Origin: Punica granatum
Taxonomy: Eukaryota > Streptophyta > Magnoliopsida > Myrtales > Lythraceae
Assembly: GCF_007655135.1 (NCBI RefSeq)
Contig: NC_045128.1
Coordinates: forward strand, 17,128,230 to 17,192,229
Direction of reading: 5' to 3'
DNA length: 64,000 nucleotides
Of this stretch, positions 1 to 10,096 are shown piece after piece. The notes below the pieces were generated by a model. It was not told the DNA's origin. It made no database searches and was given only the letters and a program-made list of their open reading frames with translations. The translations under genes and the position numbers were made by a program. How positions within the stretch are numbered: the first letter of the stretch is position 1; each line of letters starts with the position of its first letter.

Positions 1-1409
1 TCTAGATTGGAATCTAATATTCCACCTATCCATTATCTAATGTTTGTTTAAGTCAAGTACATGATTAATCCGGTTCTTCGTCTTTTGTAACTGAAATAAA
101 AAAGGTTCACCACTGAATCTACGATAGGAAGATAGAAACACTGAAAGTGAACGGAATGGGCCGTACGAATGAAACTCGCACCCGAACGACTTGCCCTTTT
201 TCGTCCATAGATCGAGGTGTTTCGGTCTCCCTAACGCTTAGAATGTCGGCGGATCACGAAATGATGGTCATGCCCTTTGAACGGTAAAATGTGTAGGGCA
301 TGTATGTGGAAGTTGGGATCGCATGACACGAAGAGGTCCAAAGAGGACTCGCGCACTTAGACATGAGCCTCCTCAAATCGGGCCTTGACTCGAGTCATAG
401 CGCACGAGTGCTCCCTAGACACTAATTCTATTCGTGTTAAGCGTCTCGATGTTTTGAAATTGTGAATTTTAAAAGGGCGCTCTCACCGTTTAGTGATTCG
501 TCGACGCGTTTACGAGTTGATTTTCGATTTATCCAATTACTTAGGCCGAGTGGTTCATTTAGCCGAATGATACGTCCCGTTTCCCGTTTGTGAAGTAGTT
601 CAATGAATGAGACCGCAAACCTCAATTGTTATGGATCAATGAAATGATTGTTCGATATTAACGTACCTAACATACGAATTAACATGGAACCAACAATTAA
701 ATGAAAATTGTGATTACAATCAATTCCAAGAATCGGTTTTGACCGTTTTTTGCATGCATAAAACATCAAACACGATGACAACGTACATTTTATACATAGC
801 CGGTGCCGCCATGATCTTAGGAACGCAATTAAACATACAAACAAGCACAAACATGATATTTAGAGGAATCGATAAAACGGCACCGACTCATGGGAAGCGA
901 AAAATGTAAAAACTCGGGAAACGACTTGAGTCGGGGAAAGGAGGCCATCCATGGCTCGAGGAAGCCAAGAGGGGCACTCGGCCACCTCCCTTGGGGTGAG
1001 GCCGAGAGGCTCCTTTGGCTTGCTCGAGACAACGATGTCTCCTCGACTCCGATTCAAGCTATTTCCTGACATGCTAGCACTATATACGATGAAGACATGC
1101 ATAATACGATGTACAAACACATAAAAACATAAACTTGCATGCGAATCGGTCATGGACCGCCTTATCGCCCCACAAACGCAAAGAAAACGTAAAAGTCCTA
1201 ACTTCTCTGAGTTGGGAATGATTATACCTAGCCCCGGGATGCGGGAAAAGTCGAGGAAAGCCGGAAAAAGGGCTTGGGAAGTCGGTTCTGCCCCCTGGAA
1301 TGAACAAACCCGAATCAGTGAAGTCGGGTCAGCGGCAGGCCCGACTGGCAGTCCGGCTTGTCGGGGCTGTACCGGTTGATCGGGGTGGAATTTTCGTGCG
1401 GGGCCAGTT

Positions 1410-2210
1410 GCATTGGATTCCCAAGAGACCAAGGATCACGGCTGCGGTGGTTTCGGGAGGAGAGCACGCGTAGATTTTCCGGAAATAAAAAACAAAGTCG
1501 GGTCAGTAAAAAAAAAAAGACAGACCCAGTCGGGTCAAAACAGACCCGACTGGCACCCGACGAAGGAATGGCTCCACAGGAGGCTCCCGGTGGTCTTTTG
1601 ATGCAAGGTCGGTGGCATTAGATTCCTAACTGACTGAGGATCGCGGTGATAGGTGGCTCGTAGCAAGATTCAACCCGAGCAGACCTGTACGTTCCTGAAA
1701 TTTTCGGGTTAGAAAAGACGACCAGAGGAACAAACCCGACTGGCACCCCGATGAAGAAACGACTCTACGGGAGGCTCCCGATGGTCTTTTGGTGCAAGAT
1801 CGGTGGCATTGGACTCCTAACTGACTGAAGATCATGCTTGCGGTGGTTTCATGAGGATTGGCCATGTAGATTTTCTGGAAATAAAAAACAAAGTCGGGTT
1901 AGCTAGCAGAAAACAGAACCGACTGGGAGGAACTGACCCGACTGGGCAGGTCGGAAAGAAATGGCTGTCCCGGAGGCTCCCGGTGGTATTTTGGTGCAAG
2001 ATCAGTGGCATTGGACTCCTAACTGACTGAGGATCACGGTGATAGGTGGCTCGTAGCGAGGTTCAACCTGATCTGACCTGTATGTTCCTGCAAATTTCGG
2101 GTCAGAAAGGAAAACCAGCGGAACAGACCCGACTAGGCTGTTTGGGTTGAAACGGCTGCAAAGGGGGCTCCGGGTGTTGCATCAAGCTGGCTCGAGTTCC
2201 TCCGACTCCT
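1410..2210. repeat. Tandem repeat inside LTR (about 395-bp dimer of about 197-bp units)
   Basis: The phrase GGAAATAAAAAACAAAGTCG occurs near 1480 and again near 1877, and GATAGGTGGCTCGTAGC near 1648 and again near 2041, a spacing of about 395 bp. A half-period phrase (GGCATT.GACTCCTAACTGACTGA) recurs near 1614, 1806 and 2010. This gives a two-part higher-order repeat. It lies upstream (5' in LTR sense) of nothing coding and is absent from the 18,450-22,067 LTR, so it explains part of the LTR length difference. Confidence 0.7.
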
Positions 2211-2498
2211 AAGGGACTGCTCTTGGTGTTCGTGACCAGCTTATGGCGTGCGCACGACTGATTTCAACTGGAAATGCAAAGAGAAACCAATAAAAAAAAA
2301 CTGTGGAAACCCGGTAAAGGAAAAGAGTGAAAAAGGGCGGTCTTGCGCTGTTGCGCGGCTCTCGGCACGTGACCAACCCGTCACTGGGGAGAGTGAGGGT
2401 CATGAGGAACCCTTAGAAAGTGATGTCACGACTCGCCATGGTCGTGGGAAGGAATGGCGTCGAAGAAGCCCGGGAAGCCGTGAAACCGTCTAGGGAAC

Positions 2499-2785
2499 TC
2501 GGTTCTGGACAGAGCTGGTTTAGCAAGCTGGAAGCTTCAAATCGCAAAACTAACACCGGAAATGGACTCGGGAGGTCGAATACATGTGGGATATGAAGTT
2601 TGGTTGAGCTTGCTTAAGTCGAGAAGGAAGAACTCGCTTAGAAACCGAGAAAACGCCCTAGGGACCCGAATCTGGACAGAGCTGGAACGAAGTGTTGGGA
2701 GCTTCAAATGAAAAATCTAAGGTCGTAAATGGACTTAGGAGGTCGAAAACATGTGGGATATGAAGTTTGGTCAAGTTTGGATCGG
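2499..2785. repeat. Direct duplication of about 180 bp in the LTR
   Basis: Two copies share GGACAGAGCTGG, AGCTTCAAAT, AATGGACT..GGAGGTCGA and CATGTGGGATATGAAGTTTG. The same block is seen reversed and also doubled at about 20,215-20,450 in the plus-strand LTR, so the duplication predates the split of these copies. Confidence 0.65.
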
Positions 2786-2969
2786 GTTGGATGGCGGTTG
2801 CCGGAAAACGGTTGAGTTTTCCGGCATTTTCGGCCTTGGACGGGCTGAGGGAAAGTTGGACGACTTCTGGAAAGTGCTGAAGTTTGAGAGGGCTTGGAGA
2901 GGGTTTCCTAGAGTGAGAAAGCTAGAGAGATGATGGAAGTTTTGTTGTGATTAAATTAATGATGCAATG

Positions 2970-2981
2970 GGCTTATAAAGG
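2970..2981 (-). promoter_or_regulatory. Probable LTR TATA box (element A)
   Basis: On the minus strand the sequence reads CCTTTATAAGCCC. The same motif sits at the equivalent place in the plus-strand LTR (20,010-20,019) and, as CTATAAATGG, in the solo LTR (44,312). Position conservation between diverged LTRs supports a Pol II core promoter; no transcript evidence is available here. Confidence 0.5.
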
Positions 2982-4251
2982 AAAACTTAATGGCTTGTTT
3001 AGTGAAAACTAAGTGCAATTAATGGGTGCTTAGGGATTCCAAATTTTTGGAGGGAAGATTAACGTGGGGAAAGTGAGTGGGAAGTTGATGGGAAGTGATG
3101 GAAAGATGGGAGTTTATGTGAGGATGTGTAAGAGATATTTTGAATGTGTGGTTGAGGGAAGCTCTTGGGATTGAGCCATTGGGGCAAGGATTGAGCCGCC
3201 GGTGGGGAATTAGCTGCGGCTTGAAGATTGAACCGTGGCTTGGGGTTGAGCCGCGGCTTGGTGGTTTGGCTTGGCTGAGCTGTGGGTCCCATTCGAATAA
3301 GAGAAAAGCCGGAAAAAGCTTGAGACTTGATTGAACGCGCGTCCGGTCTCCGATGTCCAATTAATTTATAGATTTGGAATGCTTGAACGAAGAGGATTTG
3401 AATGAGCCCAATATCGCCATACGTCGTGTGAATGGACGTTCGGGCGACTCGGCGCCTCAAGAATCGGTTTTGCCCTGTTCGGACATTCGGAGTGGAGTTG
3501 AGTGTCCCCGGTCTCCGATTGCTCTTTGTGCACCTTATTGTTCGTTTCGGTGACCCTTTTGCCTCGTGGGGGATCGTTGGCTCGTCGTCTCCAACCGAAG
3601 ACCGTTGCCCTGGAAAGACCTAGGGACTTGTGATCGGAGCTTTCTCAGTGTCCCCGAATGTCTTGAGGCGTTCGGGGATGTTGTGATCTCTGTTTTCCGT
3701 GAATGTGCCCCGAAGATTCATCGGGAGGCGTTCGCTACCACTGAAACGTCCATCGGGGAGCTCTGTAGAGTTTCGAATGGTCGTCTGAACCTTGTCCCTT
3801 GACCTCGATGGTCCCTGGGTGCCTGTAGGCCCGTTTTAGGGGGCCGTTTACTTGTCAGTGGAGCCGGCCCCGGGAGCCCCGTTAGAAAAGGCGTCCGTGA
3901 GAGGTCAGGGTGTCCCGGCTTATGCGGTATGTCCCGGAAATGCGCCCGGACATGTCGTTGGTCACTTTGGCACTGAGAGGGATTTTTAGAGTCCCATATC
4001 GGACACCTTTCGGTGCTCCGATGATTCGGTGATGAATAGTGCCGCAGTGCCAGTTTCGCTGTTTTCGGGGTTCTTTGCCTGTAAGTTCCTTCGACTGCTC
4101 TCTTCGACTTTTCTAATGGACCCAGCTCTTCTCCTATTGTTCATGACTCTGTGCCCGCCTGTTCATCTCCGGTTTCCCAATCGTGAATAGTGTCCAGAGC
4201 TTCGGTCGGAAGTCCTCCGTTGGAGCCGGTGGGCCAAAATGGGGTGCTGAC

Positions 4252-5227
4252 GCCGATAATGGCGGAGATGATGGCGTGGATCCGTCATGCCCCCGTAAGC
4301 CTTGAACTCTGGGATTTTGAACTTCGGGGGCAGCCGCATGCCTGGGAATAAACTGCAGTCACCGTAGCGCGTATCGAGTCGAGCATCATTTGCTTGCAGG
4401 GCTCGTATTGTTTCTTCCATTCGCTTCAGTCTGCGCTCTTGCTCGGCGTCAGCCTCGGGAAAGAAGTACGTCGGTGAGGCGAATTGGGCCGCATGAGTCG
4501 GCGTGCCCGGTTCGTGGAAGGTAGTGTTTATGGGGGGTGGCGCCGGGTAAGAGAGGCCGGCATGGGGTTGTAGCGATGAGTAGGGTGAAACTTCCGTGGT
4601 TTGGAAGTGAATCGGAGCAGGTGCACCCGAGGTCGGGAAAACCGTCGACAGAGGGACTGTATAGGCCGCAGCCGGGGCCGGCATGGAGACAGGCGGTGGC
4701 GCGGATAAGACCTGATCTGAAGTGAGGAATGCCGCCGGTGGAAGAGGGACGGCTGTGGGGGCCGGCGGTGGCGGATATGGGCTGGTGAAAGGTTGAGCCA
4801 TGGACGCATGCAGCGTTGGTGGGGCGGGCGCATCCATGTTCTCCGGGGCTTGGGTCGGTGGAATCCCGGGTGCTGGGTCGACTGTTGGCCCTTGCCCCGA
4901 TGGAGGCGTGGAGCTCGAGGAGGCACGGTTCGGCCCTCTAAGTAGGGCGAGCAGTTCTGCCATGTTGGCGGCCATTTGGTTGACTGTGCCCTCAAGGGCC
5001 GTGATGCGGGCTTGATCATCGGAGGTGAACGAAGTCAGTGGGGCTTGTGGAAGGGGCGCCCTTGAAGACGTTGGGGGTGGGAGATGTATCGAAGGGGCGC
5101 CCGAATACGCTGGGAGCACGCCTGCGGGAGTCGGAGGCGGCGGCGCGTGCGTCAGGAGTGGTTGAGAATGAACCGGGACTGGCGGATTAACTTCCTCGGA
5201 GATATCGACTTGATCCCCTTCCGCCAT
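4252..5227 (-). pseudogene. Truncated gag of element A, fused to the 3' LTR
   Basis: The frame starts with ATG at 5227 and encodes a Pro/Ala-rich N-terminus, an acidic/basic stretch with EQERRLKRMEETIRAL, then the conserved retrotransposon gag segment LPPKFKIPEFKAYGGMTDP followed by RHHLRHYR. At 4252 the gag reading frame stops matching gag and runs straight into the LTR start, so the rest of gag and the whole of protease, reverse transcriptase, RNase H and integrase are missing. The nominal frame continues to 4163 only because the LTR is open there. A homologous, longer gag lies on the plus strand at 38,775. Gag packages element RNA in the cytoplasm; this copy cannot give a complete one. No start choice ambiguity was found: the ATG aligns with the 38,775 copy. 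Confidence 0.75.
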
Positions 5228-5548
5228 CCTGAGACGTTGACGAGTCGGGTAACGGTGCGACGCCAGTTGCGATCACCTAAATTCCAAGAATGTGTAAGAG
5301 CAAACATCGATATTTTGAGACGATAAGTGCGGACTAAGTAAAATGACAAGATGTATGAGATGCATGAGCTTTCAAAACGCTAATGTCATTACATTGATTG
5401 GATTCAAGTTCCATAATTTTACAAAATAGGACATACAGAAGAGAGAAAAAAAGAACATAGACGTAAAGCCGACATCCCTTTGCGCTCGGTGGCCGTTTGG
5501 AAGCGGCGTAGGTCCGAGCGATGGCAAAAATGGGCGCGTTTGCTAATC

Positions 5549-7048
5549 CTAAGGGTGGGCGAGGTTGCGCGCCCTCTTGTGCACTCGGTCTAATTCCGCG
5601 CTCAAACGGGCCATCTCCCGATCTAGATGTGCGACTTGGGCGCGTGCTCGAGTCAACTCCGTCTGAAGCTCCCTGTAGTCCGCGACCTTTGCGCGGGAAT
5701 CAACAAGCTCGCAGCGGAGCCTATCTCGTTCCTCCCTGATGGCTCGAAGTTCCGCGTGCATGGCCGCTTGGATGGAGCTTTCGGTTTCGGTGGCGAGGGT
5801 AGATGTAGCGCGGGGAGTCGGGGCGGCCTGGGACCGTTGTGGCGGTGCCAATCCCCGTGCATAGAACCGAGCCACGTATGCTGATGTGGCGGAGAATACT
5901 CGCTCTTCGTCGGTGGGGTGTTCGGGGAAGTACAGACGCTGTATGATACTAGCGTCCCGTTAGCGGTGAATCTCTCGAATCTGAAGGAATCTTGCGGGGG
6001 CCGTGGATGTAGAGTCGGCCCACTGGATGCGGAAAGGTAGACGGTCCGCCTCGGCGGGAATGTCCTATAGGCCGCCGAGCTGTCTGATTACTCGGCCGGG
6101 GAATATGAGTGTGCTCCCCAAGTGGCTGAGAAGGGGAACTCCCACAATTCCGGGACATCCCGTGATCATGGGGCCGCCGGGGTTCCATCGAGCGGCCCAT
6201 AAGAAGCGCGCGAGCGTCAACTCACGCCAAAAACGCCTCCATTCCGAGAAGCTGTGCTCGGGAGGCGGGATGACTGGCGTAAGGCGTTCGATCAACGAGC
6301 GCTCGTCGAAAATGTAGGGGAACGGATGTGATGAGCAAAAAGGGCGGACGTGCGCTAGAAGCCAAGTCTGCAGTAGGTGCGGGGATCCCCTCATCCTGCT
6401 GCTCCGAACCTCCCTAACATAGTCAAGAGACCGAACGGTCTCGGCTAACAAAGCCTCCACATAACTATGGCCTCCCACCGCTTGGAGGACAACTTGGGCT
6501 ATAGCCCCGTCAATGAGGTTCGGCGAGTACGGGAACAGGAGAGTGCCGAAGACCAAAAGTATGAATCCATGACAGACATCGCGCTGGTAGGAAGCCGTTG
6601 TAGGTGCCATTGCGCGGAGGAGCGTCCAATCGGAGAGCCACGCGATCCTGATGCCTTGATCCCACCTCTCATGAAGCTCCTCGTGGATGTCTTGAGCGGG
6701 TATGTGGAGAAGAGTGGAGAGCTGACCCTGGACGGTTGTGAACGGATTAGGCACGAAGATGCCGTGGGTCGTGGGCGTAGGCCTCTGGATGAGTGCCGTG
6801 TACTCCTCGATCGTGGGGGCTAACTCCGTCCCCTGGAAATTGAATACTGCGTGCTCGGGATCCCAGAATTCGGCTGCGGTCCTCAAGAAGATCCAATCCA
6901 CTGGGATCTCGGCGAACATAACCATATCTCCAATAATGCCCTGGATGAAAGTGTGATCCACCGGTCGGAGAGTCCTCCAAATGCACATGATGTCTTGTCT
7001 TGGTGGCGTGATCACTTCGAGTCTGAGATCGGGAGCTGGGCGGTCCAT
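5549..7048 (-). pseudogene. ORF1 of an Ogre/Tat-like element (plant-mobile-domain/DUF7745-like), two stop codons
   Basis: From ATG at 7048 an uninterrupted 327-codon frame runs to a TAG at 6067-6065. The same frame continues through a second stop (TAA, 5962-5960) into a 108-codon segment ending at 5549, so the ancestral product was about 499 residues. The N-terminal two thirds is globular, Trp-rich and Pro-rich (for example PVDWIFLRTAAEFWDPEH, then RPTPTTHGIF), resembling plant-mobile-domain/DUF7745 proteins that are encoded ahead of gag in some plant Ty3/gypsy elements. The last part (ELRAIREERDRLRCELVDS onward) is a clear coiled coil with heptad-like Leu spacing. It lies between the PBS and gag, as ORF1 does in Ogre elements. 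The domain name is recognition from memory and needs a profile search. Function in the element is not known. Confidence 0.6.
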
Positions 7049-7054
7049 CCTTAC

Positions 7055-7634
7055 CTAGATGGAGGAGATGCCGGCTTAACGTCTTAAGAATCAAATCAAT
7101 GCAATGTCCTAAGTTTTTTCGAAAAATGTATGCAGTGCGGAAAGGTAAACTATAGTCGTGTTCTTTACAGTATACATCGCTCTTTCTTACAAAAACAACA
7201 AAATGCCCGTCCTAACGAAGAAAAACTACGAGCCGACTCAAGGACTCGACTTTTGGGTCGGTTGACAGCATGGAGGCAAAAATTGGTCCAGCATGACGGT
7301 CCCTGTGTATGCATGGTTTTTTGGTGCTATTGGGAGAACCGCTAACTATGGATGGGGGCTCCCGACTAAAGGGTGTGAATTCCTTGAAATCGAGCGAGGA
7401 TCTTTGGGGGCCGGTTCGGTGGCATAGCCGACTCGATCCGTTCTCTTACTCGGAACCTCTGACTAACCTAACTTCCTATATTAGTGCCCGTGGAATTTCG
7501 GACAAGGTACCTGAGAACCCGCTAGAATGATGCGATGCAAATGCAAGAAGTAATGGTGCTTGAAAATAAATGTACGAAAAGCGGTAAATAGACATGCAAG
7601 CAAACAACCGGAAACGAGCCCGAACCCTCTAAGT
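7055..7634 (-). other. Untranslated leader of element A
   Basis: This stretch lies between the primer binding site and ORF1. It shows no conserved frame. Parts of it align with the leader of the opposite-strand element at about 10,100-10,605 (for example CCTAAG followed by TTTTC and TGGTAAGG just before the ORF1 start), which supports its being transcribed non-coding leader. Confidence 0.55.
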
Positions 7635-7654
7635 GTCCCCAGTGGAGTCGCCAA
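7635..7654 (-). other. Primer binding site of element A
   Basis: The minus strand reads TTGGCGACTCCACTGGGGAC, two bases after the LTR end (..TGCGCACA at 7657). Its complement ends in ..GTCGCCA, as a tRNA 3' end should. Ogre elements are reported to use tRNA-Arg; which tRNA fits here was not tested. The identical 20-mer lies beside the plus-strand LTR at 10,077. Confidence 0.8.
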
Positions 7655-7773
7655 GCTGTGCGCACCCGAATTTCGTCTCATCGGGGCACGCATGAGCGAA
7701 GCCTACGCAACGCGGCTTGGGAGTATCCACCTTCCCGGGGACGCGCGACGGACGCACGTGAGAAGGAGTCGCC

Positions 7774-7812
7774 ACTCACTGTTTACGACCCGTAGGTCAA
7801 GGGCCGTTGAGT
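7774..7812 (-). other. Covarying stem-loop near LTR 3' end (copy 1)
   Basis: On the minus strand an outer stem ACTCA(A)C/GTGAGT encloses an inner hairpin TGACC-TACG-GGTCG. The loop TACG is of UNCG type. The inner stem and position match copies at 9918, 30,511 and 47,237, while the outer stem bases differ in a pairing-preserving way. It is followed by the PBS-like core TGGCGACTCC. Confidence 0.55.
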
Positions 7813-7899
7813 CACCCGGGTCTAGGGGTACAGGATACACCTAAATGCTAAGGCAATGGTCATGCGGAACCGAAAATTCCGAGTTCGGGGGTTCTATTA

Positions 7900-7922
7900 C
7901 GTGCGGGCCTATATCCCGCACG
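7900..7922 (-). other. Perfect 8-bp inverted repeat in LTR (copy 1)
   Basis: CGTGCGGG and CCCGCACG flank a 7-nt loop. The identical palindrome appears at 9808, 30,397 and 47,122 in LTRs that are otherwise clearly diverged. Confidence 0.6.
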
Positions 7923-9807
7923 CCCTTTCGGCACTCTAGTTTGCTAGGCTTGCCATTTTTGTTTATTTACCGCGTGATTTAGGGTTGCACTTGACTCGTC
8001 CGTTTTGACACCGTAAATTCGATGAATTGATCAAGTTGGGCCGAACGTCCAAAAGATGAGTAGACTTGTGCGTCGAGGAATCGGTTCACTATCTTAGCGT
8101 TACAGTTCATCGAACCGCGATGGTCGATTCCCTACGCGAACCAAAACCGCGAGTATTCGAGCTTACTCATCTCTTGGTAACAATAGACCGACTAGACCGG
8201 TTCGACACTCGGACCTCTCGCTCGCCGATCGGGGATCCTTACAAGTGACTGAGTGAATATACTAACAAAATCCTCACAATGTTCTCTCGAATAATTACAA
8301 AGTGTAACTGAATAAGTAAATGGATCTCGATCGGTTTGCATTGGGCCAATATTCCGCTCCGGCTCACCGTGTGTTTTGAATAATCGATAAACAAATTAAG
8401 GCAACGCGGGCTCAAGGAGCCGGGGGTCGGGTCTGATCGTTCCAACGGTTTGCAAGAGAACCGGTCGATTCGCACTGTAACCGTTGGACCGATCGAGCTC
8501 CCGGATGATATCTAGACCCGTTTCACGCATCCAATCCAAATTGCCTTCCACATAGGCCATATTTGGAGTATGACGGTGAATCGAGGCTAGATCCCATTCC
8601 ACACTCGGGTTGCCTGCGCTCAGTGAGTTAGGAGGCGTTGGACCTCGTGTTTGGTAATTTGGGGCGTTGGACCCCGTGCAACACGTAACCTATGGGCTCG
8701 GATCCGAACCGTCACAAATTAGCAAAAGCAACTGGAAAACAGAAGAAAACTGATAAAACTGATGAGAAACAGACGATAACTGACAAGTACAAGTAAATAC
8801 AGACAAGTTGTATGTTGAGTCGGATGTACGTGATTTAATTAGTTATTAACCGGGTTTGATTAGCAAACAATGTTTCTAACCTAGGCAAACAAAGAGGTGG
8901 GCTAGGGTGTGGTTCTAGGCCGATTAAATGTGTGAATTTGTTTTAAATTCTTATTCAGTGGGATGACACTGCGGTTTCACCGAATTAGCCAAACTCGTAT
9001 TTTGACTCTAGATTGGAATCTAATATTCCACCTACCAATTATCTAATGTTCGTTTAAGTCGAGTGCATGGTTAATCCGGTTCTTCGTATTTTGTAACTGA
9101 AACAAAATGTTCACCACCGAATCTACGATAGGAAGATAGAAACACCGAAAGTGAACGGAATGGGTCGTGCGAATTAAACTCGCACCCGAACAGGTTGCCC
9201 TTTCTCGCCCGTAGATCGAGGTGTTTCCATCTCCCTAACGCCTAGGGTATCGGTGAAACACGGAATGACGGTTATGCCCTTGGACGATAAAATTGCAATG
9301 TTCGGATGTAAATTGGAGATTGCGTCACACGAAGGAGTCTAAGAAGGACTCGCGCGCCCCGACTCGAGCCGGAGCGAAATAGTGGCCCAATGCAAATCGA
9401 TCGGGATCTATTTATTTATTCGGTTATACTTTGTAATTGTTCGAGAGAACATTATGAGAATTCTATTTGTATGTTCATTCATCTACTTGTAAGGATCCCC
9501 GATCGGTGAGCGAGAGGTCCGAGTGCCGGATCGGTTAAGTTGGTCTATCGCCACCAAAGGGTGAGTAAGCTTGGATACTCGTGGTTTCGGTTCACGCAAG
9601 GAATCAACCATCACGGTTTGATGAACTGTAATGCTAAGATAGTGAACCGACTCCTCGATGCACAAGCCTACTCATCTTTCGGACTCTTGGCCCAACTTGA
9701 TCAATTCATCGAATTTACGATGTCAAAACGGGCGAGTCGAGTGCTACTCTAAATCACGCGGTAAATAAACAAAATGGCAAGCCTAGCAAGCTAGAGTACC
9801 GAAAGGG

Positions 9808-9830
9808 CGTGCGGGATATAGGCCCGCACG
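9808..9830 (+). other. Perfect 8-bp inverted repeat in LTR (copy 2)
   Basis: CGTGCGGG-ATATAGG-CCCGCACG. The stem is unchanged in four LTR copies and mutated in the 31,996 copy. Confidence 0.6.
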
Positions 9831-9917
9831 TAATAGAACCCCCGAATTCGAAATTTCCGGTTCCGTACGACCATTGCCTTAGCATTTAGGTGTACCCCGT
9901 ACCCCTAGACCCGGGTA

Positions 9918-9966
9918 ACTTGCCGGCCCTCGACCTTCGGGTCGTAAAATGGCAAGTGGCGACTCC
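9918..9966 (+). other. Covarying nested stem-loop plus PBS-like core in LTR (copy 2)
   Basis: Outer stem ACTTGCC (9918-9924) pairs with GGCAAGT (9951-9957). The inner hairpin CGACC-TTCG-GGTCG (9931-9944) has the very stable cUUCGg loop. TGGCGACTCC (9957-9966) follows at once and equals the first ten matching bases of the true primer binding site 120 bp downstream. Confidence 0.65.
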
Positions 9967-10076
9967 TTCTCACGTGCGTCCGTCGCGCATCCCCGAGAAG
10001 GTGGACACTCCCAAGCCGTGTTGCATAGGCTTCGCGCATGCATGCCCCGACGAGATTAAATTCGGGTGCGCACAGC

Positions 10077-10096
10077 TTGGCGACTCCACTGGGGAC
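10077..10096 (+). other. Primer binding site of element B
   Basis: TTGGCGACTCCACTGGGGAC starts two bases after the LTR end at 10,074. It is identical to the 7635-7654 site on the other strand. Confidence 0.8.

Larger units (their letters stand above)
1..4251 (-). mobile_element. Ogre/Tat-like Ty3/gypsy 3' LTR (element A), runs off the window start
   Basis: This is a giant LTR read on the minus strand. Its 5' end is at 4251, where the reverse complement reads GTCAGCACCCC, the family LTR start lacking only the first T or TG. It keeps matching the other LTR copies down to base 1, where the sequence equals the inner LTR segment around 9006 (same strand) and 20,958 (opposite strand). So more than 4.2 kb of LTR is present and roughly another 1 kb should lie outside the window. 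It contains a TATA box near 2975 and two internal tandem duplications. The many short ORFs here are chance frames without codon-level conservation between copies. The boundaries come from comparing copies within the window. Confidence 0.8.
7657..9368 (-). mobile_element. 5' LTR of element A (minus strand), truncated at its 5' end
   Basis: The LTR ends at 7657 (..GCGCACA on the minus strand, next to the primer binding site) and can be followed up to about 9366-9370. There, within the 5-bp microhomology GAGCC, it switches to a plus-strand LTR. It matches the 3' LTR of element A from base 1 (equal to 9006) and the plus LTR at about 20,580-22,067. The U3 part and promoter are therefore missing from this copy. 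Confidence 0.75.
9369..10074 (+). mobile_element. 5' LTR of element B (plus strand), only the 3' 0.7 kb
   Basis: From the GAGCC junction this stretch matches the plus-strand LTR at about 21,600-22,067 closely (CCGGAGCGAAATAGTGGCCC onward) and ends in GGTGCGCACA at 10,074, followed by a primer binding site. With the minus-strand LTR before it, it forms two LTR ends pointing away from each other. Confidence 0.75.

Noticed and set aside
860..1432. A 190-codon minus-strand frame in the first LTR
   Set aside because: The equivalent region of the other LTR copies does not keep the frame, and it overlaps LTR repeats.
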